A DNA stretch of 28,707 nucleotides from Lentisphaerota bacterium (GCA_003552565.1 PUNB01000262.1:1-28707); one strand, 5' to 3'. Positions 14,885 through 22,870 are shown, counted from the stretch's first letter. Notes: generated from the letters alone by a model not told the origin. Numbers and translations: made by a program.

Positions 14885-15013
14885 AGCCTTGTCTACCTCA
14901 GGCGGATCTGGTTTTCTTTCGATTCCTCATTTTTCGGACTAAGTGCGAGACAAGGTGCGAGACAAGGTGAGCACAAAATCAGGTCTCAACCCCTTTCCGG
15001 ACGGGCTCTATCT
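14885..15013 (+). repeat. Family A element A7, right part
   Basis: CCTTGTCTACCTCAGGCGGA leads into ATTCCTCATTTTTCGGACTA and GTGCGAGACAAGGTGCGAGA, the reverse complement of the A6 interior near 11044-11095. The right terminus is CCCCTTTCCGGACGGGCTCT followed by ATCT. This terminus contains CTA at 15008-15010, which is the TAG stop of ispE on the minus strand. Together with 14736-14882 it fills the whole 345-nt gap between dtd and ispE. Confidence 0.65.
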
Positions 15014-15940
15014 AAGGCTGTTTGCAGTGTTTTTCGAGGCGCGCGCCGCACCATGCCAGGTCCACACATTGCCGCTGAATTCTTTTTCAGCTTTTAACGC
15101 CGCGGCGGCTGCTTGTTCTTCAGAGTTGAACACGGCGAAAACCGTCGGGCCGCTGCCGGAAACATGGCTTGCCATGGAATCTTGATTCCGGAGGAAGTCA
15201 AAAAACATTTGTAATAGAGGAATTTTCTGCAAAAGCGGTTCGTTAAAACGAGTTCGAGTATTTCGGGCAATTTTTTCTAGATCCCCCTCCCACATTGCTT
15301 TTAATAAAGGTATGGAGGAGATTTCCATTAGGTCATCGAAACTTCCGCGGATTCGCTGATAAGCCCAGCCGGCGGAAACGGGGAGGCCGCCGGGGTTTAA
15401 CAATAGAATCGGAATAGAGCAGTTAAGTGTAACCGGATCCAGTTTATCGCCTATGCCGCGGGCTAAGGAGGGAAGGGGATTCAGGAAGAAGGGCGCGTCA
15501 GCTCCGAGTTGGCGGGCCATTTGATGGCGTCGGCTGTCACCAAGCGTGATTCCGGTTATCTCCTCCAGAGCATTCAGCACGGCGGCGCCGTCTGAACTGC
15601 CGCCGCCCAGGCCTGCGGCCACGGGTATTTTTTTATCGATGTGTATATGCCAGGCCGGGGGGATTTTTGCTTCTTCCGCAAAAGCAATTGCGGCCTGGTA
15701 AACCAAATTGGAGCTGTCAACTGGAACCTGCGGGTGGCTACAGGTGATTTCAGGCTCCCTGCCGTGGATAGGGGTTACAGTTATAGTATCACATAGATCC
15801 GGCAGCGGCAGAAAAACAGACTCCAACTCATGCATCCCGTCGGCTCTTTTGCCGCGAATGGCCAGGAACAGATTTATCTTCGCCGGTGTCTTAACGATTA
15901 CACTACGGATGGCAGCTGCTGAATGTTCTGTTTTTAACAT
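15008..15940 (-). CDS. ispE: 4-diphosphocytidyl-2-C-methyl-D-erythritol kinase
   Basis: The 310-residue GHMP kinase has PAKINLFLAI near the N-terminus (catalytic Lys region), the ATP-binding glycine loop PVAAGLGGGSSDGAAVL, the LGADAPFF segment with the catalytic Asp, and the C-terminal HVSGSGPTVFAVF motif. It phosphorylates CDP-methylerythritol in the non-mevalonate isoprenoid pathway, so the organism makes isoprenoids by the MEP route. ATG 15940 starts 15 or so residues before the first conserved strand, and no better start is seen. Its TAG stop lies within the terminus of repeat A7, so the final residues (KNTANSLR) may have been altered by the insertion. Confidence 0.95.
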   Translation of the reverse strand: MLKTEHSAAAIRSVIVKTPAKINLFLAIRGKRADGMHELESVFLPLPDLCDTITVTPIHGREPEITCSHPQVPVDSSNLVYQAAIAFAEEAKIPPAWHIHIDKKIPVAAGLGGGSSDGAAVLNALEEITGITLGDSRRHQMARQLGADAPFFLNPLPSLARGIGDKLDPVTLNCSIPILLLNPGGLPVSAGWAYQRIRGSFDDLMEISSIPLLKAMWEGDLEKIARNTRTRFNEPLLQKIPLLQMFFDFLRNQDSMASHVSGSGPTVFAVFNSEEQAAAAALKAEKEFSGNVWTWHGAARASKNTANSLR

Positions 15941-16076
15941 GTGGAGTTTAACAAGTCGTGTTGAATGAACAAAGGTTAAAGATATATTAGAGAATGATTG
16001 CTCTGTCGTTTTTTGTCTGTTTCCGGTGGTAATCTAATTCAAATGATAACAAATAAAAATTGACGAGGTGAATACA

Positions 16077-16724
16077 ATGAATAAATTGCGTTTTAGTGGT
16101 TTGATGATGATTTGTGCGGCCGCTTTGATTTTGAACGGCTGCGCTACAGGCGAAAGTGTGGTTTCTCCTGGATTCAGGGAAGCCAGTCCCGACCGAGTCG
16201 CGGTGGTTGATATCACCGGCGATATCAGAGGAGACGCGGTTAAGAACCAGGTGGAAGATTATCTTTCCATGGAGATGATGAAGAAAGGCTATCGGGTGGT
16301 TGAGCGCAGTCGCGTCCAGCAAGTTATGGAAGAACAGGATTTTCAGGTTTCCGACCGCACTTCCGCTCGGGAGGCGGCCAGGATCGGGGAAATCATGAAT
16401 ATTCCCGCCGTTATGATGCTTGATGTTAAAATTGACGGTGAAAAGCTCAGCCTCACCGGGCGGATGGTGGATTCGCAAACCGGAGAAGTTTTATGGATCG
16501 GCAGCGGCCGCGGCGGCACCGGTCGAACAATGGCCACTTTGGGCGGAGCCGTTACCGGCGGCTTGCTTGGAACTCAGGTTGGCGCTGGACGCGGTCGAGA
16601 CATTGCCACCGTTACCGGCGGCGTTTTGGGAGGAGCCGCCGGCTATACTCTGGCACCGCAGGCACAGCGGATGGTGCAGAGGGCGATTGGACAAATGGTC
16701 GATGAATTGCCGGACGCGCGTTGA
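16077..16724 (+). CDS. CsgG-like lipoprotein with glycine-zipper C-terminus
   Basis: The 215-residue protein begins with a lipoprotein signal: a basic start, a hydrophobic stretch and the lipobox LNGC with Cys22. The middle, AVVDITGD...VEDYLSMEMMKKGYRVVERSRVQQVMEEQ followed by ARIGEIMNIPAVMMLDV and GRMVDSQTGEVLWIGSG, matches the CsgG/LpoB-type domain fold. The C-terminal third is Gly-rich (GGAVTGGLLGTQVGAGRGRD, VTGGVLGGAAG), resembling a glycine zipper. ATG 16077 is preceded by GACGAGG; a GTG at 16068 is also in frame. It is probably a periplasm-facing outer-membrane lipoprotein. True CsgG forms the curli pore, but no curli genes are here and the pore-forming helices are not evident. Confidence 0.82.
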   Translation: MNKLRFSGLMMICAAALILNGCATGESVVSPGFREASPDRVAVVDITGDIRGDAVKNQVEDYLSMEMMKKGYRVVERSRVQQVMEEQDFQVSDRTSAREAARIGEIMNIPAVMMLDVKIDGEKLSLTGRMVDSQTGEVLWIGSGRGGTGRTMATLGGAVTGGLLGTQVGAGRGRDIATVTGGVLGGAAGYTLAPQAQRMVQRAIGQMVDELPDAR

Positions 16725-16734
16725 CGCTTGTGTG

Positions 16735-16830
16735 AGACTTTGTGGTTTCAGGTTTCAGTGTTCAGATGTCAGACAACAGAAACCATGCGAGACAAACTGT
16801 AGTAACGCATCCCATGGGACGCTTGTGAGT
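16735..16830. repeat. TTTCAGGTTTCAG-type short repeats
   Basis: GTGGTTTCAGGTTTCAGTGT and CAGATGTCAGACAACAGAAA form a partly self-complementary block (GTTTC...GAAAC). ACGCTTGTG occurs at both sides (about 16725 and 16819). The motif is related to family C and to CTGAAACCTGAAACC near 11223 and 20150. The repeat fills the gap before the IMP cyclohydrolase gene. Confidence 0.45.
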
Positions 16831-16874
16831 TTTTTTTAATTAATTTGCCTGTAACATGAAAGGATAAATGCTTA

Positions 16875-17519
16875 ATGTATGTCGGACGAATTGTAGCCGT
16901 CGGCCTGTCCCAGCAAGGGGCTTCGGCGGCGATGTATCGAGTCTCTTCCCGTTCCTTCCCCAATCGCCACGCAGTGATTCTCAATGAAACCGCGGCCATT
17001 GTCCCGAAACCGGGACACGAGGGGGATATTCAGAAAAACCCATATATCGCCTACAACTGTCTGCGTTTAACTGGCGAGTATGCTGTTGCCACCAACGGCA
17101 CTCAAACCGACCCTGTCTGTGAGAAACTTTCCGCCGGCCTGCCTCCGCGCGACGCTCTGGCTTCAGTGCTGCTGACCCTGGACTATGAAAAAGATGCCTA
17201 CAACACTCCCCGCATTGCCGCCGTGATTAATCGGCGCGGTGACTCCGCTTACCTAGGCATCGCGCGTCATGACGCGCTGCTGGTGCGGAAAATGGATCTC
17301 CAGCCCGGGAGGCTCTTTTATATCTGCACTTACGAGCATAACTTTCCGGATTCCAGTTTCGCGGATAATGATTTTGCCGTCAGTGATCCCCTTTCAGCTT
17401 GTGATTATTTGCTGGGGCAGGGGGTGTTCGCTGAATTTGAACGGCCGGTGACCGCGGCCTGCGCGGTGGCCGGAACCGACGGATTTTCTTTGGCGGCGCG
17501 GGAAGCGGTTTCGGGGTGA
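16875..17519 (+). CDS. IMP cyclohydrolase, PurO type
   Basis: The 214-residue protein begins MYVGRIVAVG and has YRVSSRSFPNR, NPYIAYNCLR, ATNGTQTD, LDYEKDAYNTPRIAAVI and FYICTYEHNF, all typical of the PurO family (PF07826). PurO closes FAICAR to IMP, the last step of purine synthesis, and is best known from archaea. Most bacteria use bifunctional PurH instead. Length is close to the archaeal enzyme. ATG 16875 has AAAGGA about 10 nt upstream. It may replace the PurH cyclohydrolase domain or duplicate it; that depends on the rest of the genome. It is a single gene followed by tandem hairpin repeats. Confidence 0.88.
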   Translation: MYVGRIVAVGLSQQGASAAMYRVSSRSFPNRHAVILNETAAIVPKPGHEGDIQKNPYIAYNCLRLTGEYAVATNGTQTDPVCEKLSAGLPPRDALASVLLTLDYEKDAYNTPRIAAVINRRGDSAYLGIARHDALLVRKMDLQPGRLFYICTYEHNFPDSSFADNDFAVSDPLSACDYLLGQGVFAEFERPVTAACAVAGTDGFSLAAREAVSG

Positions 17520-17532
17520 GAAAATATTGAGT

Positions 17533-17600
17533 TACCGCGCGGACGTATTATTACGTCCGGTATATTGGGCTACCGCGCGGACGTATTATTACGTCCGGTA
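17533..17600 (+). repeat. Tandem pair of identical 30-bp hairpin repeats (family E)
   Basis: Two identical 30-bp units (17533-17562 and 17571-17600) are separated by 8 nt. Each contains CGCGGACGTATTATTACGTC and folds into GGACGTA / TACGTCC with a TTAT loop, flanked by TACC / GGTA that also pair. A related single copy lies at 12757-12783. The exact identity implies recent duplication or an active copying process. There is no T-run, so a terminator role is not supported. Confidence 0.85.
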
Positions 17601-17691
17601 GACTTTACATTTGTCGTACTCAGGCACGTGCAATCTTACCGCGCAGCCAGCTGAAATTGGAAACAACTATCTTTCACGAAAAAATGAATTC

Positions 17692-18981
17692 ATGCGCACA
17701 TTCAAGCATACTCAATCGGATTTTACGGCGCGGTTGCAGGAACTGATAGACCGTCCGGCAGTCCCTCCGGGAATCGAAGAACGGGTGGCCGAGATTATCG
17801 AAGCTGTGGCTCGAGAAGGCGACGCGGCAATCAGCCGTTATGCCCGTGAAATCGACCAGGTTGAATTGACCTCGGAGAACTTCACTGTTCAACCGCGAGA
17901 GATAAAAAACTCCACCGAAAAGGTTTCAAGCAGTTTACGCCGGGCGATAGAACTGGCAGCCGCCCAGATTAAGCAGCTGGCCCGTCATCGAGTGCCGGTC
18001 GCCTGGCGCCAGTCTCCGCGCCCGGGGGTGGAGCTGGGAGAAACTTTTCATCCTCTTTCCCGCGTCGGCGCTTATGTTCCGGGGGGAACTGCGCCGCTGG
18101 TCTCGACGGTTCTTCATACCGCCGCTTTGGCTTCCGCCGCGGGAGTCGAAGAGATTATCCTGACGACACCGCCGGGACCCGAGGGGAGCGTTGATCCGGC
18201 TATTTTGTTCGCCGCCATGGAGTCCGGGACGGAGCAGGTCATGCGGCTCGGCGGAGTATACGGTGTCGCCGCTCTGGCGCTAGGCACGGAAACAGTTAAA
18301 AATGTGGAGAAAATAGTCGGCCCGGGCAATGCTTACGTGACTGCGGCCAAGCGCCAGCTTTACGGTCGGGTGGCCCTGGATATGGTTGCCGGCCCCTCCG
18401 AAATTATGGTCATTGGCGACGAGCAGGCCGATCCGCGCTGGGCGGCGGCGGATATGTTATCGCAGATTGAGCATGGCTCCGGCCATGAACAAGCGGTGCT
18501 GGCCAGTGATTCGGAAACCTGGCTGCGGCAGGTGGCGGATGAAGTTGAAAAGCAGTGTGCGCAACTGAGCCGTGGAGATTTCATTCGTCAGTGCCTGGAA
18601 CAGGGGGTTTACTTGTTATGTTTCCCCGATCTTCGGGAAGCCGCTGATTTCGCCGGCGCTTACGCTCCCGAGCATTTGGAACTGATGTGTGCCGGCGCTG
18701 ATGAGATGGCCTCTGAAATCAAGGCCGCCGGCGCGATTTTTATCGGGCCCTGGACTCCGGAACCGGTCGGTGATTTTGTCGCCGGTCCCAGTCATGTTCT
18801 GCCCACCGCCGGTGCCGCCCGTTTTTTCAGCGGCCTGACGGTGGAGCAGTTTTTTCGACGTATCAGTGTTGTCAAATATGAGCGGGAGGCCCTGCAAAGG
18901 GAGCTGCCGGCGATAACCGCATTGGCGGAAGCGGAAGGTCTCAGTGCTCATGGTCGCAGCGCCGCTATCCGTTTTGAATAA
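17692..18981 (+). CDS. hisD: Histidinol dehydrogenase
   Basis: The 429-residue enzyme oxidises L-histidinol to L-histidine in two NAD-dependent steps, using zinc. Recognisable parts are YVPGGTAPLVSTVLHTAALA, KIVGPGNAYVTAAKR, MVAGPSEIMVIGD, LSQIEHGSGHEQAV (Gln/His zinc region), YAPEHLEL (the catalytic Glu-His pair), GPWTPEPVGDFVAGPSHVLP (zinc-ligand Asp) and EGLSAHGRSAAIRF near the C-terminus. The frame is open to 17611 but only via a TTG. ATG 17692 gives the usual family length. No other his gene is in the window. It is followed after 2 nt by the fumarase alpha subunit, so the two are co-transcribed. Confidence 0.96.
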   Translation: MRTFKHTQSDFTARLQELIDRPAVPPGIEERVAEIIEAVAREGDAAISRYAREIDQVELTSENFTVQPREIKNSTEKVSSSLRRAIELAAAQIKQLARHRVPVAWRQSPRPGVELGETFHPLSRVGAYVPGGTAPLVSTVLHTAALASAAGVEEIILTTPPGPEGSVDPAILFAAMESGTEQVMRLGGVYGVAALALGTETVKNVEKIVGPGNAYVTAAKRQLYGRVALDMVAGPSEIMVIGDEQADPRWAAADMLSQIEHGSGHEQAVLASDSETWLRQVADEVEKQCAQLSRGDFIRQCLEQGVYLLCFPDLREAADFAGAYAPEHLELMCAGADEMASEIKAAGAIFIGPWTPEPVGDFVAGPSHVLPTAGAARFFSGLTVEQFFRRISVVKYEREALQRELPAITALAEAEGLSAHGRSAAIRFE

Positions 18982-18983
18982 TC

Positions 18984-19838
18984 ATGAATGAATATCTTAA
19001 ATCATCTGTGCTTGAATTGATCCGCCGGGCTTCCACAGACATGCCGGTGGATGTCGAACAGGCTTTACGAAAGGCGGCGGAAAGCGAAGAATCGGGCGGC
19101 AACGCTTATCGAACGCTGTCGGTGATGTTGGAAAATATTGAGCTGGCTCGAGACCGGAGCCGTCCTCTGTGCCAGGATACCGGTACGCTGCTGTTCTGGG
19201 TGGAGGCCGCGCCGAAACTGTGTCGGGAAGAATTTACCGCGGCGGCTCGGGAGGCGGTAAAAGAGGCTACGGAAAAAGGACTGCTGCGGCGGAATTGTGT
19301 GGATACTCTTAGCGGACGCGGTTCCGACGACAATTGGGGCAATGGTATGCCGGTGATTCATTGGAATACCAAGCCGGAGGGCGAATCCCGGGTTTCTCTG
19401 GTGCTGAAAGGCGGCGGCTGTGAGAATGTCGGCACACAGTATGCGCTGCCGGAAGAGCAGGTGGGAGCGGAAAGAGATTTGGAAGGGGTGCGTCGCTGTT
19501 GTCTGGATGCGGTTTGGCGGGCGCAGGGGCGCGGCTGTTCCCCAGGAGTGCTGGGAGTTTGTGTCGGCGGTGACCGGGCCAGCGGTTATCAGGAAAGCAA
19601 GCGTCAGTTTCTGCGAATCATTGGTGAACGCAGTCAGAATTCCCGTCTGGCGGCACTGGAGTCGCAAATTCTGGAACAGGCCAATCAATTGAATATCGGC
19701 CCCATGGGGGTCGGCGGCCGAACCGCTCTGCTGGATGTTTTTATCGGTTCTCTGGACCGGCTGCCGGCAAGCTATTTTGTAACTGTTTCTTATATGTGCT
19801 GGTCTTTTCGTCGCCAGTCGATGCAGTTGCCGGCTTGA
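18984..19838 (+). CDS. Class I (iron-sulfur) fumarate hydratase / tartrate dehydratase, alpha subunit
   Basis: The 284-residue protein is of the usual alpha-subunit length. The three 4Fe-4S ligand cysteines are present: C63 in PLCQDTGT, C184 in GRGCSPGVLGVCVGGDR, and C271 in SYMCWSFRR, where the family has an xQCHSxRR-type motif. KGGGCENVG and LNIGPMGVGGRTALLDV are further family motifs. In two-subunit enzymes the alpha chain holds the cluster and the beta chain completes the active site. No beta subunit gene follows or precedes it here, which is unusual. The substitution of His by Trp after C271 is also unusual. It starts 2 nt after hisD. The reaction could be fumarate, tartrate or another hydroxy-acid dehydration. 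Confidence 0.88.
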   Translation: MNEYLKSSVLELIRRASTDMPVDVEQALRKAAESEESGGNAYRTLSVMLENIELARDRSRPLCQDTGTLLFWVEAAPKLCREEFTAAAREAVKEATEKGLLRRNCVDTLSGRGSDDNWGNGMPVIHWNTKPEGESRVSLVLKGGGCENVGTQYALPEEQVGAERDLEGVRRCCLDAVWRAQGRGCSPGVLGVCVGGDRASGYQESKRQFLRIIGERSQNSRLAALESQILEQANQLNIGPMGVGGRTALLDVFIGSLDRLPASYFVTVSYMCWSFRRQSMQLPA

Positions 19839-19848
19839 TGGAAGATTA

Positions 19849-19946
19849 AGGCTTTTTCTCAAAACGAATGAGTTGCTAATAGTTTTTCTTAGATTTTATG
19901 GGCACCAGCTTGGTTTTAGATCTCAGGTTTCAGGTGTCAGGACTTG
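19849..19946 (+). repeat. Family C repeat, copy C2
   Basis: GGCTTTTTCTCAAAACGAAT followed at some distance by GCACCAGCTTGGTTTTAGAT and CAGGTTTCAGGTGTCAGGAC. The same order of blocks occurs at 27580-27672 and inverted at 12386-12434. Confidence 0.6.
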
Positions 19947-19982
19947 ACAAGGCGGATCGTGCAGTGACCGATAAAGATAGTG

Positions 19983-20127
19983 GTTTAAGCGTAACCAAGT
20001 AAGTGTGAGACGAAGGGTGGGATGAAGAGGAAGCCGAAGTGTTTAGAAGAGAGGCCTGAAGCCCATGACACTTAACCCCCCACTTAATCGTACACTTGAG
20101 CCCACTCTTAGTTGGTTACGCTTAAGC
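19983..20127. repeat. Large inverted repeat upstream of glmM
   Basis: GTTTAAGCGTAACCAAGTAA (from 19983) is inverted as TTAGTTGGTTACGCTTAAGC (to 20127), with about 90 nt between. The interior contains spaced CACTTAA motifs. It is followed near 20147 by CTGAAACCTGAAACCCGAAA. The whole 412-nt gap between the fumarase subunit and glmM is thus repeat sequence, apart from the last 60 nt that hold the leader and an AAAAGGA ribosome binding site of glmM. Confidence 0.65.
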
Positions 20128-20250
20128 AACCTGCTTGGGTACGAAATTCTGAAACCTGAAACCCGAAACCTGAACTCTGTCACGAACAATGCATTATTTC
20201 TGAATGTGAATTGAAACAAGCTGTCCACTCAATTTGAAAAGGAATCTATT

Positions 20251-21600
20251 ATGACAACATTATTCGGTACTGATGGTATCCGGGGGCAGACCAATGCTTA
20301 CCCGGTGATTCCGGAAATCGCCCTCAGTTTGGGCAAGGCCTTGGCGCATGTTATGGAAGCAAAGGGGCATGGAACCTGTAAAGCGCTAATCGGCAAGGAT
20401 ACACGCCTTTCCGGGTACATGCTGGAAACAGCTTTGACCAGCGGCCTGGTGTCCATGGGTATGGATGTTTTTCTCGCCGGACCGATTCCCACTCCGGCGG
20501 TGGCGCACTTAACTAAAACCATGAACTGCGATGCGGGCATCATGCTGACGGCTTCACACAATCCCTTCGATGACAACGGCATAAAAATTTTCAATTCGGA
20601 AGGTTTTAAGCTTTCTGATGAACTGGAAAAGAAGATTGAGGAACATGTCCTCAGTGGAGAACTGGTGAGCGATCATATTCGCTCCGATAACCTGGGGAAA
20701 ACCTACCGTGTTGAGGATGCTCGCGGACGCTATATCGAATACGCAAAGAGCACTTCCCGCGGCCTGGAGCTGAACGGCATGAAGGTGGTGCTGGACTGCG
20801 CTAACGGCGCCGCTTATCAGATAGCTCCTTGGATATTCAAAGAACTCGGAGCGGAGGTGATAAAAATTTTCGCCTCTCCGGACGGTTATAACATCAATAA
20901 CAGTTGCGGAGCTTTGCATCCGGAAACTGTCGGCAAGGTGGTGGTCGAGAACGGAGCCGATTTGGGAATTGCCTTTGACGGCGACGCGGACCGTGTGGTC
21001 TTCTGTGACGCCGCCGGCAACGAAGTGGACGGCGACCGGGTTCTGGCCATGTGCGCGCTGGATCTCAAGTCCAGGGATGAATTGAATCACAACACTCTCG
21101 TGGTGACTTCCATGAGTAATCTCGGACTGGTGCGGAAAATGGAAGAAAACGGCATAAACGTTAAGACGACCGATGTCGGAGATCGTTTTGTAATTGAAGC
21201 CATGCGCGCCGGTAATTTCAACCTGGGCGGAGAGAAGTCCGGCCATTTGATTTTCGCTGATTACGCCACCACCGGTGACGGAATTGTCGGTGCCTTGCAA
21301 GTGCTTAGGCTGATGCGCGAAACCGGTAAGTCCCTGAGGGAGCTGGCGGACTGTTTCGATGAATACCCGCAGAAACTTCACAGTATGCAGGTGGGCGTTA
21401 AAAAACCGGTGGAGGAACAGCCCACGATGGTGGCCGAGATCGGCGCCTGCAAAGAAGCTCTCGGCGAAGAGGGCAGGGTGATTGTGCGCTACTCCGGCAC
21501 CGAAAATAAAATACGCTTTCTGGTGGAAGCGCCGTCGATTGAAACCGTGGACAGCTGGATTGAACGGCTGTGCGCCGCGGCTAAAAAGGATTTAGGTTGA
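20251..21600 (+). CDS. glmM: Phosphoglucosamine mutase
   Basis: The 449-residue phosphohexomutase has the phosphoserine loop LTASHNPFDDNG (Ser102), the metal loop AFDGDADR (about residues 241-246), the sugar-binding loop GGEKSGHLIF and the phosphate-binding RYSGTENKIRFLVE near the C-terminus. The N-terminal FGTDGIRG is the standard GlmM start. It converts glucosamine-6-phosphate to glucosamine-1-phosphate for UDP-GlcNAc, peptidoglycan and LPS synthesis. AAAAGGA lies 8 nt before ATG 20251. Its TGA stop overlaps the ATG of the following acyltransferase (TGATG), consistent with a shared pathway. Confidence 0.97.
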   Translation: MTTLFGTDGIRGQTNAYPVIPEIALSLGKALAHVMEAKGHGTCKALIGKDTRLSGYMLETALTSGLVSMGMDVFLAGPIPTPAVAHLTKTMNCDAGIMLTASHNPFDDNGIKIFNSEGFKLSDELEKKIEEHVLSGELVSDHIRSDNLGKTYRVEDARGRYIEYAKSTSRGLELNGMKVVLDCANGAAYQIAPWIFKELGAEVIKIFASPDGYNINNSCGALHPETVGKVVVENGADLGIAFDGDADRVVFCDAAGNEVDGDRVLAMCALDLKSRDELNHNTLVVTSMSNLGLVRKMEENGINVKTTDVGDRFVIEAMRAGNFNLGGEKSGHLIFADYATTGDGIVGALQVLRLMRETGKSLRELADCFDEYPQKLHSMQVGVKKPVEEQPTMVAEIGACKEALGEEGRVIVRYSGTENKIRFLVEAPSIETVDSWIERLCAAAKKDLG

Positions 21601-22517
21601 TGAATTATCAAATTTTTTCACCGGCCGGCCGGGAAGACAAATGTCAGCCCATAACCATTGACCTGCCATTGACACAGACACCCCTAGGTAGCCGAGTTCT
21701 CAGTGACTGGACTGATATGAAAGCCCGCCGGGCTCTGGAGCAGAGAGAAGCTGGGGATGATGATTTGTGTTTGTATCTCTTTTCCGACTGCTGGTTTTCA
21801 GAGAATATTATCTCTCAGCTGATAACCCTGGAACGGCCTGGAGCTGTGAAAGACCGGCGGGGCGAAGTCATCGCCTGGCTGGGAACGGAAGGGGACACTG
21901 ATCCGGAGAACTTGCCCGATAAAGTTCTCAGTGCCGACGCTGACAGTTTTCGTATTCTATACCCGTGGGATCTTCTGAGAGCCCATGAACTGGCGGTCGG
22001 TTCATTGTCCGAGTCCGACCTCCAGGGGGATGTCAGCCCTTTGGCGGTTATCGAAGGAACAGCGGTCGTTGGTGCCGGTACTCGTCTGTTGCCGGGAGTC
22101 TTTATTGAGGGCAAGGTGGTTATCGGCAAAAATTGTAAGATCGGCCCCAACTGCTATCTGCGCGGCGGTACTTCCATCGGCGATAACTGCCATATAGGTC
22201 AGGCAGTGGAAATAAAAAATTCCCTGATCATGAACGGCTGTTCTCTCGGTCATCTGAGCTATTGCGGTGATTCAATCCTGGCGGAGAAAGTTAATTTCGG
22301 CGCCGGCACGATTACCGCCAATCTTCGCCATGATAACGGCGATCATCGTTCGATGATCGATGGGCAGCTAGTGAATACTGAAAGACGCAAATTCGGCACG
22401 GTGGTCGGCCGCGGTGTGCACACAGGCATTCACACCAGCATTTATCCGGGACGAAAATTCTGGCCCTCCACCGGCACTCGCCCCGGAGCGATCGTTGAAA
22501 AAGATGTTATGGAGTGA
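21600..22517 (+). CDS. GlmU-like left-handed beta-helix protein (putative sugar nucleotidyl/acyltransferase)
   Basis: The 305-residue protein has an N-terminal domain (about 1-130) without the GlmU pyrophosphorylase motif LAAGxGTRM, then hexapeptide repeats (VIEGTAVVGAGTRLLPGVFI, VVIGKNCKIGPNCYLRGGTS, IGDNCHIGQ). VNFGAGTITANLRHDNGDH corresponds to the GlmU acetyltransferase segment VNIGAGTITxN. The N-terminal part resembles the NTP_transf_4-type domain that precedes beta-helix regions in related proteins. The gene overlaps glmM by 1 nt, so it probably uses the GlmM product or a related sugar phosphate: acetylation of GlcN-1-P is the simplest guess. ATG 21600 is preferred over the in-frame TTG at 21597. 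Uridylylation activity cannot be assumed. Confidence 0.82.
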   Translation: MNYQIFSPAGREDKCQPITIDLPLTQTPLGSRVLSDWTDMKARRALEQREAGDDDLCLYLFSDCWFSENIISQLITLERPGAVKDRRGEVIAWLGTEGDTDPENLPDKVLSADADSFRILYPWDLLRAHELAVGSLSESDLQGDVSPLAVIEGTAVVGAGTRLLPGVFIEGKVVIGKNCKIGPNCYLRGGTSIGDNCHIGQAVEIKNSLIMNGCSLGHLSYCGDSILAEKVNFGAGTITANLRHDNGDHRSMIDGQLVNTERRKFGTVVGRGVHTGIHTSIYPGRKFWPSTGTRPGAIVEKDVME

Positions 22518-22548
22518 GGTTTCGTATTGTGGCTATAAAAACCTGGTG

Positions 22549-22589
22549 TCTCATACAAGCCCAGCCGCCGGCGCAAAGCGCCTGATACC
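22549..22589 (-). repeat. Family B palindromic repeat, copy B4
   Basis: TCATACAAGCCCAGCCGCCG is followed by GCGCAAAGCGCCTGATACC. It is the inverted form of the family B consensus, 30 nt downstream of the acyltransferase stop. Confidence 0.55.
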
Positions 22590-22627
22590 CCGGATGGAAA
22601 CAGCGGCTAACGAAGAACCGTGACCCT

Positions 22628-22705
22628 ATCCGTGTGTATCCGTGTTAATCCGTGGTGAAAAAAGGCAGAAAATAAAACCACGGATGGACACAGATTAACA
22701 CTGAT
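22628..22705. repeat. ATCCGTGTTAATCCGTGG inverted repeat pair
   Basis: ATCCGTGTTAATCCGTGGTG (22638-22657), preceded by another ATCCGTGTGT, faces ACCACGGATGGACACAGATT followed by AACACTGAT (22678-22705). The arms are inverted copies of each other around a short spacer. The same words occur as dispersed repeats in other environmental bacterial genomes, to my knowledge. No gene is present. Confidence 0.7.
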
Positions 22706-22754
22706 ATAAAATGGTTCGTTTCTAGTGGGAAAAACGGAGAACAAAACGACCGTG

Positions 22755-22850
22755 TTTCACATAAGCCTGATCGCCGGCGCGATGCACGCCGAATACCCTG
22801 AGGGTGAGACTGTTGCGGCATAAAAAACCTTGTCTCGAACCTTGTCCAGT
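22755..22850 (-). repeat. Family B repeat copy B5 plus CCTTGTC core fragment
   Basis: TTTCACATAAGCCTGATCGC then CGGCGCGATGCACGCCGAATACC is a family B copy in inverted orientation. It is followed by GCGGCATAAAAAACCTTGTC and TCGAACCTTGTCCAG (22812-22845), whose reverse complement matches the hairpin tail near 14801-14822. The 420-nt gap 22518-22937 therefore consists of repeats and the secretin terminator. Confidence 0.55.
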
Positions 22851-22870
22851 TTTTTTTGACTTTTTGTGCC

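Noticed and set aside
14723..15185. Plus-strand open frames of 124 and 80 residues between dtd and ispE
   Set aside because: They translate the CCTTGTC repeat array and the antisense of ispE, with low-complexity residues such as repeated SRTL.
20554..21381. Minus-strand open frame (275 residues) opposite glmM
   Set aside because: It is the antisense shadow of a gene with full active-site motifs.
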